Part shown: positions 8,874 through 18,140 of the stretch, one piece after another
Layout of the letters: each line of letters starts with the position of its first letter
Numbering within the stretch: the first letter of the stretch is position 1
From: JBARDN01 sp050736695
Lineage (GTDB): Bacteria; Desulfobacterota; Binatia; Binatales; Binataceae
DNA length: 64,000 nucleotides
Assembly (NCBI GenBank): GCA_050736695.1
Contig: JBOHWH010000030.1
Span: 1-64,000 of the forward strand
Direction of reading: 5' to 3'
Made by a program: the position numbers and the translations under genes
The notes under the pieces: generated by a model
Databases searched by the model: none
What the model was told of the DNA's origin: nothing
What the model saw: the letters and a program-made list of their open reading frames with translations, nothing else

Positions 8874-10117
8874 CTTCCCGGATGGGTTCCAATCAAATCG
8901 CAGCGGCCGCCGCGAACGCGGTCCTCGAACCCGCCGGACGGATTTTCCTTCGCACCGGGCGCGAGGGTCCGGTGCGCGGCGGCAACCCGTGGATTTTCTC
9001 GCAGGCGATCGCCCGCGTCGAGCCGGCCGGGCTTGCCGCCGGTGCTTTCGTCGAGGTGCGGGATTCCGGCGGCGATCTGCTCGGGCTGGGCTACTACAAT
9101 TCCGCGACCACGATCGCGCTACGGATGCTCGCGTGGGGTGAGGCGCCCGCTATCGCGGCGTTGATCGCGCGGCGCATCGACGACGCGATCGCCCTGCGTG
9201 CGCGATTCATCGGCGACGAAACCGATTCGTACCGGCTCATCAACGGCGACGGCGACGGACTCTCGGGCGTGGTGGTGGATCGCTATGGCGACGTGCTGGT
9301 GCTCCAGCTTCTCACCGCCGGAGCGGACGCGATGCGCGCGGAAATTATCGCCGCACTGGCCGCCAGACTCTCGCCACGCGCGATTATCGAGCGCAGCCAG
9401 GGGGCGGTGCGCAAGCAGGAAGGACTCGCCGATCGGATCGGAATCGCACTCGGCGCCGAGGTTTCCGAGAGCGTCGCAACGGAATGTGGAATAAAGCTCG
9501 CCGTCGATCTCGCCCATGGACAGAAGACCGGCGCGTTTCTGGATCAGCGCGAAAATCGAGCGCTCGTCCGCGCGCAATCCTCCGGTGCGCGGATGCTCGA
9601 CGCCTGCTGCTACAACGGAGGATTCGCGCTCGCAGCGCTGGCAGGCGGCGCGACCCGCGTCGTAGCGATCGACACGGCGGCGCGAGCGCTCGCTACGGCC
9701 CGAAAAAATCTCGAGCTCAACGGACACTCTTCCGGCGCAGTCGAGCTGATTCACGCCGAGGCCGGCGAGTTCATGGCAAAAACCGAAGAGCGTTTCGACG
9801 TCGTGGTCCTCGATCCGCCGCCGCTTGCGCGCAGCCGCGCCGATGTGGACCGCGCCGGACGCCTGTACGTCGAGTTGAACGCGCTTGCGATACGTGTGCT
9901 CGCCCCCGGCGGCCGAATCCTGACCTTCAGTTGCTCCGCGCATTTCCGGGGCGAAGAATTTCTGCGCGCGGTCCGGATCGCGCAGAATAAATCGGGGCGC
10001 AAGCTCCGGATGCTCGCGCGGCTCGGTCCCGGCCCTGACCATCCTGTGCTCCTCGGCCACGCCGAGGGCGAGTATCTGACCGGATTGCTACTGGCCGATC
10101 TGGGCTCCGGCGGATGA
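8870..10117 (+). CDS. RlmI-like 23S rRNA (cytosine-C5) methyltransferase
   Basis: A 415-residue SAM-dependent class I methyltransferase of the COG1092/RlmI group. It has an N-terminal PUA-like RNA-binding domain (about 20-95; VRGGNPWIFSQAI) and a central domain ending in HGQKTGAFLDQRENR. The Rossmann domain shows motif I LDACCYNGGFALAAL and motif IV VVLDPPPLAR. A cysteine near the end (TFSCSAHF) fits the catalytic position of m5C enzymes. The start is GTG at 8870, overlapping the moaC stop; ATG at 8882 is also possible. The exact rRNA site is inferred from the family only. Confidence 0.87.
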   Translation: MTSRMGSNQIAAAAANAVLEPAGRIFLRTGREGPVRGGNPWIFSQAIARVEPAGLAAGAFVEVRDSGGDLLGLGYYNSATTIALRMLAWGEAPAIAALIARRIDDAIALRARFIGDETDSYRLINGDGDGLSGVVVDRYGDVLVLQLLTAGADAMRAEIIAALAARLSPRAIIERSQGAVRKQEGLADRIGIALGAEVSESVATECGIKLAVDLAHGQKTGAFLDQRENRALVRAQSSGARMLDACCYNGGFALAALAGGATRVVAIDTAARALATARKNLELNGHSSGAVELIHAEAGEFMAKTEERFDVVVLDPPPLARSRADVDRAGRLYVELNALAIRVLAPGGRILTFSCSAHFRGEEFLRAVRIAQNKSGRKLRMLARLGPGPDHPVLLGHAEGEYLTGLLLADLGSGG

Positions 10118-10180
10118 GGTCGCCGGCCGTTCCCGGCTTGCACACTACGCCGCTTTCCTTGAGTATAGGACGGATTTTTG

Positions 10181-11344
10181 ATGGCGGCGCGGATTCTTGA
10201 GGGTGGAATGACAGCAGACAGCATCGCGCGCAAATGGATAATCGCGCTCGTCGCGCTCGCGGCGATTGCCGGATCGGCGTGTCATCGCGAAGTAAAGGTG
10301 CCGCCGCTCAAAGAGCGCGCGATCACGTTCGCCGACAACTTCTTCGACGTCTGGCCGACCAGTCCCACGCGAGCGTTTATCGTCGGTGCGCGCGGCAAGG
10401 TCTTGCTCACCGAAGACGGGGGACAGCATTTCAAACAGGTCGATATCGGCACCGATTTGGCCGTGTTCGGAATCCAGATGGTCGATGACCGGAACGGATA
10501 CCTGTGCGGACAAGACGGTCTGATAATGCGCACGCGCGACGGGGGCAAGACTTGGCAGCGCATCAATTCGCGTACTCATCTGTTTATTTTCGCGCTCTCG
10601 TTCCCAGATCGTCTGCACGGATATTTCGTCGGCGACCGGGCGCTGGTGCTCAGCACCACTGATGGCGGCGAAACGTTTCTCAAACGCCAGTTGCAGCGCC
10701 TCTTTGCTCCGGCACTGCAGGACTACGCGCTCCCGTACGAAGAGCCGGTCCTCTATAGCGCCTCTTTCGTTGACGACAATCGCGGATGGGTCGTCGGCGA
10801 GCTTGGCCGAATCTGGGCGACCGACAATGGCGGCAAAACCTGGCAGGAGCAGCAGCAATCGCTGGTCGCTCAGTGGAAGCGTCCGCTGGGTCCCAACGAT
10901 GACCCCCGTTTCGCCGATTTTCTGCTGCCTACGATGTTTGCCGTATCGTTCCGTGACGCGCAGCACGGCGCGGCGTGTGGACTGGAAGGCTGGGTGATCG
11001 AAACCAGCGACGGCGGCAAGACCTGGACCTTTGCGCATCAGGCCGGCAAACCCGGCGATCCACCCGACACGATGGTGCCAGGAGCGCCGCAGATTCCGGC
11101 GCGCGATCCGCTGTTTGCGATCGATCTGTTCGGTAAAGACCAGGGGATGACGGTTGGGCTGACCGGCACTGTCTTGCGCCTGCAACCTAATGGTTCGTGG
11201 GCGCATGACACCAGCGTGCCGGCTCTGCCATTCCCGCTCAGCCAAGTGCGCTTCTTCGATAACCAGCACGGATGGATCGTCGGTTTGGGGACGATTCTCT
11301 ACACGGCGGACGGCGGCAAGACCTGGCGCTTTTGCCAGGGCTAG
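10181..11344 (+). CDS. YCF48/BNR-repeat beta-propeller lipoprotein-like protein
   Basis: An exported protein of about 387 residues. A hydrophobic segment (IIALVALAAIAGSAC) ends in cysteine, so it may be a lipoprotein, though GSAC is a weak lipobox. The rest consists of YCF48-type propeller blades marked by repeated TEDGGQHF, TRDGGKTW, TTDGGETF, TDNGGKTW, TSDGGKTW and TADGGKTW motifs. Start choice is between ATG 10181 (TAGGA upstream) and ATG 10208 (GAGGGTGG upstream). An RND transporter begins 27 bases downstream. YCF48-like proteins beside RND/MMPL transporters are a recurrent pairing, which suggests a periplasmic partner of the exporter. Confidence 0.85.
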   Translation: MAARILEGGMTADSIARKWIIALVALAAIAGSACHREVKVPPLKERAITFADNFFDVWPTSPTRAFIVGARGKVLLTEDGGQHFKQVDIGTDLAVFGIQMVDDRNGYLCGQDGLIMRTRDGGKTWQRINSRTHLFIFALSFPDRLHGYFVGDRALVLSTTDGGETFLKRQLQRLFAPALQDYALPYEEPVLYSASFVDDNRGWVVGELGRIWATDNGGKTWQEQQQSLVAQWKRPLGPNDDPRFADFLLPTMFAVSFRDAQHGAACGLEGWVIETSDGGKTWTFAHQAGKPGDPPDTMVPGAPQIPARDPLFAIDLFGKDQGMTVGLTGTVLRLQPNGSWAHDTSVPALPFPLSQVRFFDNQHGWIVGLGTILYTADGGKTWRFCQG

Positions 11345-11371
11345 CCCGGCGCGCGGCAAGCGGAGAACCCG

Positions 11372-13762
11372 ATGACCTGGTACCGGTTCGGCGAATGGAT
11401 AATCAAGCGGCGTTTTTACGTGCTGATCGTAATCGCGGCTCTGACCGGCTTTTTCGGTTACTACGCGGCGCAAACCCACCTGGTGACGAGCTTCGGCGAC
11501 TTGCTTCCGCAGAACCATCCGTTCATCAAGATTGCGCACAAATACGACACTTACTTCGGCAGCGTGAACAACGTCACGGTGATGATCGAAGCGCGCGAGG
11601 GCACCATCTATACGCCGGAGATTCTCGCCAAGATCGTCAAGATGACGAGCGACATGGATCTGGTTTACGGGATCCAGCACGGCTCGGTGCGATCGCTCTC
11701 CAACGCGAGTTTCTTCCGGCCCTTGGCGGGTGGCGTGATCCTGAACACTCCGGTGCTGCCGGGCGGCAAGGTCCCGACCACGCAGAAAGACATCGACGAG
11801 GTCCGGAGCAACGTCCACAAGAACCCGTTTGTGGTGTTCGGACGCTTCGTCTCGCTCGACGACAAGGCCGCGATTATCGAGGGCAGCTTCCTCGAGTCGC
11901 GGCTCGACTACCGGCGCATCTTCAACGAAGTTTATAAGATCGTTGTCGATCCGGCAAAAGGCTCGGACGTTAAGATCTACGTGGGCGGCCAGCCGATCCT
12001 GTACGGATGGGTTTACCATTACACGCCGCAAATCTTCAACATTTTTCTCTTAACCGTGCTCGTGCTGTGGGTCCTGCTCTACCTGTATTTCCGCGATTGG
12101 CGCGGTGCGCTGCGTCCGACCATCTCCGGAGTAATCTGCGCGATTTGGGGGCTGGGCTTTATCCGGCTGATCGGCTTTACGCTCGATCCGCTGGTGCTCG
12201 TGATCCCGTTTTTGATAACCGCGCGCGCGGTCAGCCATTCGGTGCAGATGCACGATCGGTATTATGAGGAGTACTATCGCACGCGCGATAAAAATACCGC
12301 GATTCTGTCCGCTTTTTCGGAACTGTTTGTCCCGTCGCTGTCGGGAATCCTGACCGACGCGTTCGGCGTGCTGGTGATCCTGCTGGTGCCGGTGCTGTTC
12401 CTGCAAAAGCTCGCGATCACGGCGTCATTCTGGATCGCCGCGATTATCGTAAGCGAACTGCTCCTCAACCCGATCGTCTATTACTATCTCGAGCCGCCGC
12501 GTATCGAAGTTATCGAACGCCGCGAGCACGGGTTCTTCAAGCGGATGCTGATTGCGATCGCGCGGCCGATGCTCGAGCCGCGCGGGCGGAAGATCACGAT
12601 GATCGCAACTGCGATCGCGATTCTGCTCTGCGCATTTTTCTGGACCGGGCTTAAGGTCGGCGATCCATCCTCGCAATCGCCGGTGCTGTGGCCCAACTCG
12701 CCTTACAACCATGCGATGGCGGCGATTCAGGACGAGTTCGGCGCGATCGAGCCATTCGTGGTCGTGGCGGAGCTTAAGAATCGCGGCGCGCTCGAGGATC
12801 CGAGGCTCTATCATGTGATGGATCGTTATCAACGCTACATGGAAGGCGATCCGGCGGTCGGGCGAACCTTCTCGCTAGCCGACCTGTTGTCCAACAGCGG
12901 CTCCGCACTGCGCGAGTTCCAACCTAAGTGGAACGTGCTGCCAAGCACCAAGCGCGGCACCGGACAACTCCTGGGCGGATTGCTCGCAGGCGCGTCGCCG
13001 CTTTCGACCGCGTACATTATTACGCCACGGCGCGACGCGACTCAGATAACCGTGTACGCAAAAAATCGCGAGGGCGAAAACGTCGAGCGTATTGTGCTGC
13101 GCACCCAGCGCTTTTTCGCCGAGCCGAAAAATCACGTGAACGGTGTCGAGTTTAAGCTCGCCGCTGGAATTATCGGTGAGCTGGCCGCCGCCAATCAGGA
13201 AATTATCGACAACGATCTGCTCCTGAACGTGCTCGCGTTCGCGACGATCTACATAATCATACTCATCACCTATCGATCGTTCATGGCGGGCCTGTACTTG
13301 CTGTTTCCGCTGGTGCTGGCCAACGCCGCCATCAATGCCTACATGGGCGCGCACGACGTCGGGATCAATATCAATACTCTTCCCGTGGTGACGGTCGGCG
13401 TCGGATTCGGAATTGACTATGCGATTTATATAGTTAGCCGAATCATAGAAGAGCTCGCGCTCGGCCGCGAGCTCACGGACGCGACCTACAATGCGCTTGT
13501 CACTTCCGGCAAGGCCGTCGCTTTCACCGCGCTGACGCTCGTGGCCTCGGTGCTGTTCTGGTACTGGTCGAGCATCAGGTTCGACGCCGAGATGGGGATG
13601 CTGCTGGCGGTGTGGATGTTCGTGTCGATGCTCGGCGCGATGACGATTCTGCCGGTGCTGATCGTGATGTTCGATCCGAAATTTATCCATCGCGAGAAAG
13701 ACCGCATCATCGCGTCGCGGCGGCCCGACTTGGCGCAGCGCACGGTGGCGACGGCGTCATAG
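11372..13762 (+). CDS. RND superfamily (MMPL/HAE3-type) transporter
   Basis: A 796-residue inner-membrane exporter. The layout is one N-terminal helix (about 14-34), a periplasmic loop, helices about 218-390 forming the first SSD-like block, and a second periplasmic loop (about 430-610). A second block of helices (about 613-780) contains the motif TVGVGFGIDYAIYIVSRI, where the aspartate is the likely proton-relay residue. The size and two-block structure match the hydrophobe/amphiphile efflux-3 or MMPL branch rather than tripartite AcrB. Substrates in this branch are often lipids; none can be named here. It is cotranscribed with the YCF48 protein. Confidence 0.92.
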   Translation: MTWYRFGEWIIKRRFYVLIVIAALTGFFGYYAAQTHLVTSFGDLLPQNHPFIKIAHKYDTYFGSVNNVTVMIEAREGTIYTPEILAKIVKMTSDMDLVYGIQHGSVRSLSNASFFRPLAGGVILNTPVLPGGKVPTTQKDIDEVRSNVHKNPFVVFGRFVSLDDKAAIIEGSFLESRLDYRRIFNEVYKIVVDPAKGSDVKIYVGGQPILYGWVYHYTPQIFNIFLLTVLVLWVLLYLYFRDWRGALRPTISGVICAIWGLGFIRLIGFTLDPLVLVIPFLITARAVSHSVQMHDRYYEEYYRTRDKNTAILSAFSELFVPSLSGILTDAFGVLVILLVPVLFLQKLAITASFWIAAIIVSELLLNPIVYYYLEPPRIEVIERREHGFFKRMLIAIARPMLEPRGRKITMIATAIAILLCAFFWTGLKVGDPSSQSPVLWPNSPYNHAMAAIQDEFGAIEPFVVVAELKNRGALEDPRLYHVMDRYQRYMEGDPAVGRTFSLADLLSNSGSALREFQPKWNVLPSTKRGTGQLLGGLLAGASPLSTAYIITPRRDATQITVYAKNREGENVERIVLRTQRFFAEPKNHVNGVEFKLAAGIIGELAAANQEIIDNDLLLNVLAFATIYIIILITYRSFMAGLYLLFPLVLANAAINAYMGAHDVGININTLPVVTVGVGFGIDYAIYIVSRIIEELALGRELTDATYNALVTSGKAVAFTALTLVASVLFWYWSSIRFDAEMGMLLAVWMFVSMLGAMTILPVLIVMFDPKFIHREKDRIIASRRPDLAQRTVATAS

Positions 13763-13787
13763 CAAGAGTGCCGAGGTCCTGACGGCA

Positions 13788-14180
13788 ATGAAGCTTGAGC
13801 GGCTGGATCATTTTGGAATCGAGGTCGCCGAACTCGCACGCGCTGAGCGCTTTTACACAGGCGTGCTCGGCCTCGGAGTTGCGGCGCATCTTGGAGACCA
13901 GGTGCTGCTCGAGTGCGGCGAACAAAACCTGGCGCTATTCCGGGTCGCGCGCGCGGCGATGACGCCGCAAGCTCGCGCCGCGCTGATCGCGCATCCCCTC
14001 GGACGCGGGCATCACGCGTTCAGGGTCAGCGCTCATGACTTCGCGGACGCCAAAGCGCGGCTCGGCGCGGCGGGGGTCGAAACCGCCGAACCGATAGCTT
14101 GGGGTGATCACGATTGTATGTACTTCCTCGACCCCGACGGGAATCTGCTCGAGCTCGTCTTTTATCGCGATGCGGATTGA
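13788..14180 (+). CDS. VOC (glyoxalase/bleomycin-resistance) superfamily protein
   Basis: A 130-residue single-module VOC protein with paired beta-alpha-beta-beta-beta units. The metal-ligand positions look conserved: DHFGIEV near the N-terminus, GHHAFRV at about residue 70, and the terminal DPDGNLLELVFY strand with its glutamate. The family includes glyoxalase I, dioxygenases and antibiotic-binding proteins, and the sequence does not select among them. It starts 25 bases after the RND gene, so it may be co-transcribed with it, but a functional link is not evident. Confidence 0.85.
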   Translation: MKLERLDHFGIEVAELARAERFYTGVLGLGVAAHLGDQVLLECGEQNLALFRVARAAMTPQARAALIAHPLGRGHHAFRVSAHDFADAKARLGAAGVETAEPIAWGDHDCMYFLDPDGNLLELVFYRDAD

Positions 14181-14297
14181 GCGTGGCTGCGCCGGTTCGC
14201 ACCGACTCATGGAACTATAAGCCCAGGATGTTTTGCATGTCTGTGAGCAATCCGGTAACAGGGCTTGGTGTTATGGCGCGAAACCGGGGTCAATGAA

Positions 14298-14912
14298 ATG
14301 ACCGTCCGCTTTACTGCGGCGCTTGCGCTTCTGACCGTCGCCGTGCTGGCGATGCCCGCGAGCGCGCACGCTAAAATGGACCGCTATATCGTCGATCCCG
14401 CGAAGTGCGAGGTCATCACGGTGGTCGCGCAGCCATTGGATAAGTTTCGCGGCGACGCCGTGGGTTCTTTCCAGGTGCGCTCAGGCGAAATTTCCGGCAA
14501 TCCCGCTGATCCCGCCAAGGGCGCCAGGATCAAGCTGATCCTCGATTCTTCGAGCTACTCAAGCGGCAACACGCGGCGCGATAGTGTCGTGACCGGAACC
14601 GTGCTCGATGCAACCGACTACCCCGACATCACGTTTGCGAGCACCGGCGTGCAGGACGTCGCGATCGACACGCCCGGCGAAGGTTCCGCGTTGATCATTG
14701 GCAATCTCACCCTACGCGGTCAGACGCAAACGCTTAACGCGTTGGTGAGCGTAAACCTGATTGGAAAGAAAGGCCTCGAAGCGCGCGGCGAACTTACCTT
14801 CCGCTACCCGCGATTCGGACTGGTGGTGCCCAAGGGGGTGTTTGGGCTGATGCGCGCGAGTGACGAGGTGACGGTCAAGTTTCGGATCGTCGCGACCCGT
14901 TCCGCTTCCTGA
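14298..14912 (+). CDS. YceI-family periplasmic lipocalin-like protein
   Basis: A protein of about 204 residues with a clear signal peptide (ALALLTVAVLAMPASAHA). The start ATG 14298 has GGGG 8 bases upstream. The mature part follows the YceI pattern: YIVDPAKCEV at the start, IKLILDSSSYSSGNTRRD in the middle, ATDYPDITFAST, GNLTLRGQTQ and a closing VKFRIVATR strand. The fold binds isoprenoid-like lipids in characterised relatives. Its last 38 bases overlap the end of the convergent minus-strand gene. Confidence 0.9.
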   Translation: MTVRFTAALALLTVAVLAMPASAHAKMDRYIVDPAKCEVITVVAQPLDKFRGDAVGSFQVRSGEISGNPADPAKGARIKLILDSSSYSSGNTRRDSVVTGTVLDATDYPDITFASTGVQDVAIDTPGEGSALIIGNLTLRGQTQTLNALVSVNLIGKKGLEARGELTFRYPRFGLVVPKGVFGLMRASDEVTVKFRIVATRSAS

Positions 14913-16233
14913 ACTGCACGGGCTTTGCGCGCGGCGCGGTACTCAACTCGCGCGCGGTTGTGGCGCGCACGATCGGCGCGGTGTGCAGCTCCCGGAACAT
15001 CACTTCCGGGTCGTAGTTTCCCGGCGCTGTGATCAGCAGCGAATCCAGCGAATGCGCTCCGCGCGCCATCGTTTTCCATCCGGTCATCACGTAGCCGATG
15101 CTGCGGCTGGAAGCGTGCGGGTCCGCGCGCGTGGCCGAGGCGCCGGTCTCGTCGCGGAAATATAGCTTGCGCTTGATCTTGTCCAGATCCGCGACCGGGG
15201 CGAGCGTCTGCACGGTGGTGCGGCCGTGGCCGCGAAACGCGATCCATTTGATCGTGCCGGCGGGGTCGCCGCGGAGCGCTTGCTCGGCGCGAAAATCGCC
15301 AATCTGAATCGGCGCCGAGTGCATCCCGGACCACAGCAGCTCATATCCGCTCAGATCGGTGAAATCAAAATCGACCCGGACCTCGACGTCGCCGAACAGC
15401 GCGTCCGGCAGCGGCGGAAAATCGACCGTGAACGGATTTTCAAAGTAGTCGCGGTAAAAAAAATCATCGCTCAGCGCCGCCGACGAGCTGATCCCCGCGA
15501 AAAGATTCACCGAGTGGCTGACTCGCTTGATCACACGAATCGGCCCTGCCTTCCATGCCAGCACGCGGTTGCGCACGTCGTCCTCGGTAAGCGAGATATG
15601 AAACAGCCCGAGCACACGCGCCCGCATCCCGACCTTGAACCGATCGATCATGTTCGGCAGATGCTGGCCCTTGCGATTCTGCAAAGTGAAATCGCTTGGA
15701 ATGCCGTTGGTGAAACCCAGACGATAACTGTCGCTCTCGATCGCGCCGGTCGCCGAATCGTAGTCGATATAACTGATCGGGCTGAGCCGGGGGTTGTCCA
15801 CCGCCGCGATATACACGTAACGGACCCGGCCGCCCAGCGGATCGATGACCTGAACCTCATCCGCTCCCGCAGGCAGCGCGCCGCCGCGCGGCGCCCGCTC
15901 GCCCAGGTCCGACACCATCATCGCGACCTCGTCGTTGCTGTCGAGCACCCCCGGTGATTCGTCAACCGTCGGCTCGGGCCCATCGGGCAGCGCGTAGGTG
16001 CCGTCTACGGCGATCTCGTCGATCTGGAACGGAATCGGCTCGAGCGTGGCGCCGTGAGCGGCCAGAACCTCGAAGCGGCTGGTGCGCTGGCCGATGAGTT
16101 CCGGAATCTGCGCGCCCAGAATTACAAGCGGCTGCCAAGCGCGCGGGCTCGAGAGTGCGCGCCCCGCTGTCAGCAGAAGGAGTAGCGCGGTCGCAAGTGC
16201 GGCGCGGGCATGGCGGAGGCGGTGACGATCCAT
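14875..16233 (-). CDS. Exported protein of unknown function
   Basis: A 452-residue protein I do not recognise. The N-terminus is a signal peptide (basic start, then ALATALLLLLTAGRALS). The mature region starts with short strands (WQPLVILGAQIP, FEVLAAHG, IPFQIDEIAVDG) and contains a DSNDEVAMMVSDLGER segment and several FRD/FYRDYFENPF aromatic stretches. There are no transmembrane helices after the signal, and the tail is basic (KRNGSRRSET). It looks like a periplasmic or surface beta-rich protein. The 3' end overlaps the YceI coding sequence by 38 bases, convergently. Confidence 0.75.
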   Translation of the reverse strand: MDRHRLRHARAALATALLLLLTAGRALSSPRAWQPLVILGAQIPELIGQRTSRFEVLAAHGATLEPIPFQIDEIAVDGTYALPDGPEPTVDESPGVLDSNDEVAMMVSDLGERAPRGGALPAGADEVQVIDPLGGRVRYVYIAAVDNPRLSPISYIDYDSATGAIESDSYRLGFTNGIPSDFTLQNRKGQHLPNMIDRFKVGMRARVLGLFHISLTEDDVRNRVLAWKAGPIRVIKRVSHSVNLFAGISSSAALSDDFFYRDYFENPFTVDFPPLPDALFGDVEVRVDFDFTDLSGYELLWSGMHSAPIQIGDFRAEQALRGDPAGTIKWIAFRGHGRTTVQTLAPVADLDKIKRKLYFRDETGASATRADPHASSRSIGYVMTGWKTMARGAHSLDSLLITAPGNYDPEVMFRELHTAPIVRATTARELSTAPRAKPVQFRKRNGSRRSET

Positions 16234-16247
16234 TACAACTGCCTAGC

Positions 16248-17159
16248 ATGGCGGATTTTTCGGTTGCGCCAAAGGGCGCGAAGCCTCCTCGCGAAATCGA
16301 GGAATTGGCCGCATCGATCGAGGCCGACGGCGGCGCGGCGCTGGCCGCCTACCAGGAGCCGCTCGGCGACCATTGGCATTTGTTCGCGATGCTACCGATC
16401 GAAAAGGTCGAGCCGACACCTTATCAGCGCGATCTCTCGCCGACGCATCTGAAGCGGATGGTCGAGGTGATGAAGAAGCTCGATCGCTTTACCGAGCCGA
16501 TCGTCGCGGTGCGTCTGGACGGCATCTACTACACGCCCAACGGGAATCATCGCCGCGCCGCCGCGGAAAAATCGAAGGCGAAACTGATTCCCGCGATCGT
16601 GATTCCCGAGCCTGATGTCGCTTTCCAGATCCTGGCGCTCAACACCGAGAAGCAGCACAACCTGCGCGACAAGGCGCTCGAGGTGGTGAGGATGTACCGG
16701 GCGCGGATGGAACAGGACGCGCGCCGGTCCGAAAAAGACTTCGCGTTTGAGTTTGAACGCGCGCATTTCATCACGCTCGGAATCATGTACGAGAAAAAAC
16801 CCCGCTTCTCGGGCGGCGTGTACGCTCCCCTGCTGAGCCGCGTCGATGGATTCCTCTCCAAGCCGCTCGGCGCCGCGTACGACGATCGCCTCGAGCGCGC
16901 GGCCCAAATCGAGCGCGCCGACGAGCTGCTGGTCGGCCTAGTCGTACAGGGCAAGAAGCGCGGCCTGATGCATCCATATCTCAAGAACTTCATCGTCGCG
17001 CGCTCGAATCCTCTAACCCGCGCACACAAGAACCTGCCAACCTGCAAAGTGGCGCTCGCAAGCCTGATCAAAGCCCTCGAAGATTTCGACCTCGGCAAAA
17101 TCCACTACGGCCAAATCCGCGACGCCGCCCAAATCGTCGCTGCGACGGCGAGTGAGTAG
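16248..17159 (+). CDS. ParB/Srx-domain protein, not chromosomal ParB
   Basis: A 303-residue protein, read from ATG 16248 (MADFSVAPKGAK). Extending upstream would overlap the neighbouring signal-peptide gene in antisense. A ParB N-terminal nuclease-like fold is suggested by LPIEKVEPTPYQRDLS at about residue 52 and the ParB box PNGNHRRAAAEKSK at about 105. The helix-turn-helix and dimerisation regions of chromosomal ParB are not evident. No parA or parS is seen. Its last 17 codons plus 105 bases of downstream sequence are duplicated at 21043-21206. Confidence 0.8.
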   Translation: MADFSVAPKGAKPPREIEELAASIEADGGAALAAYQEPLGDHWHLFAMLPIEKVEPTPYQRDLSPTHLKRMVEVMKKLDRFTEPIVAVRLDGIYYTPNGNHRRAAAEKSKAKLIPAIVIPEPDVAFQILALNTEKQHNLRDKALEVVRMYRARMEQDARRSEKDFAFEFERAHFITLGIMYEKKPRFSGGVYAPLLSRVDGFLSKPLGAAYDDRLERAAQIERADELLVGLVVQGKKRGLMHPYLKNFIVARSNPLTRAHKNLPTCKVALASLIKALEDFDLGKIHYGQIRDAAQIVAATASE

Positions 17160-17264
17160 CGATCGCCGAATCGCGGCCCTGCGGCGAAAGGCTCCTTCAG
17201 ACGACGCGCGCCACGCCGGGGATGCTCCGGATTGCCGCACTTGATCCCCAACTGAGTAGCAGCA
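17101..17264 (+). repeat. 164-bp direct repeat, copy A
   Basis: It is collinear without gaps with 21043-21206 and differs at about 7 positions (about 96% identity). It contains the last codons of the ParB-domain gene and a fragment of the 3' end of the acyltransferase gene. The Rhs fragment begins immediately after it. Confidence 0.93.
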
Positions 17265-17273
17265 TTCTATGAT

Positions 17274-18113
17274 ATGCTAAATATCGCGCAGGAACAGTTC
17301 TCTACCGGAGGTGTTGGCGACATGCTGCCGGGTCTCGGCCTCGACCGGTATTTCTCGCGGACCGATTCGTCGGGAACCTCTGCTATCCTGACCGACAAGC
17401 TCGGATCTACATTGGGGATGGTGAACTCGTCGGGCGCGATCGGGACCGGCTATGGGTACGGCCCCTTCGGGCAGACAACAATCTCAGGTGCCTCGAGCAC
17501 GAATCCTATCCAGTACACCGGACGCGAGATGGACCCGACCGGTCTCTACTTTCTGCGCGCGAGATACTACAACCCCATTGCGCAGCGCTTCATCTCACAG
17601 GATCCGATCGGCCTCTCCGGTGGTCAAGTCAATCTCTACGCGTATGTCAGTAATAGCCCAATGAATTTTATCGATCGAATGGGCCTAGGTGGCGGCGGCG
17701 GCGGTGGCGGTGGTGGAGGCGGCAATGGTCCGGGAAATTGCTATGGAGACTGCAACCCACCGCCTGCACCTCCTTCCACACCCGGAGCCGGTTCCAGTTA
17801 CTACGAAGGCGTGAATAGCGGCGCGACGGGCGATATTCCGGGCGGTCCGGTCACCTTCGACCAAGCTGCTTCCAAAACGCCGAATGCTTTTCTTACTCCG
17901 TCGCTCACGTTGATCGGTATGGGCGTCGCGTTTGTGGTCGTCGTCGGCGTAATAGTCGCTTTTGCACCGGAGCTGGCGGCTTCAGCCGCCGTGATATTTT
18001 TGGCCAGGGCAGCTATTGCGACCGGAATATTAGCCATAGCATTTGGGGCTGCTTTGCTGGGCTTAGGAGCGGCTGGTCCCGGCGTGCAGGCTCCGGTGGC
18101 GCCTGTTCCATAG
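17274..18113 (+). CDS. Orphan Rhs tip 1: partial YD-repeat core plus C-terminal domain
   Basis: A 279-residue fragment of an Rhs polymorphic-toxin protein. Residues about 1-135 are the end of the core: GYGPFGQTTI, TNPIQYTGREMDPTGLYFLRARYYNP, DPIGLSGGQVNLYAYV and the closing DRMGL. A poly-glycine stretch (12 Gly codons at 17691-17725) follows, then a unique C-terminal domain with two hydrophobic segments (VAFVVVVGVIVAFAPELAAS and a second about 20 residues on). No known toxin motif is visible. The N-terminal bulk of an Rhs protein is missing, so this is a displaced tip rather than a working gene. The first 9 codons join directly to repeat A. Confidence 0.72.
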   Translation: MLNIAQEQFSTGGVGDMLPGLGLDRYFSRTDSSGTSAILTDKLGSTLGMVNSSGAIGTGYGYGPFGQTTISGASSTNPIQYTGREMDPTGLYFLRARYYNPIAQRFISQDPIGLSGGQVNLYAYVSNSPMNFIDRMGLGGGGGGGGGGGGNGPGNCYGDCNPPPAPPSTPGAGSSYYEGVNSGATGDIPGGPVTFDQAASKTPNAFLTPSLTLIGMGVAFVVVVGVIVAFAPELAASAAVIFLARAAIATGILAIAFGAALLGLGAAGPGVQAPVAPVP

Positions 18114-18140
18114 TAATCCAAGCCCCCGAGGTTCTCTTAT

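Noticed and set aside
10145..12031. 628-codon open frame on the minus strand
   Set aside because: It is antisense to the YCF48 and RND genes, which have clear family motifs. Long antisense frames are expected at this GC content.
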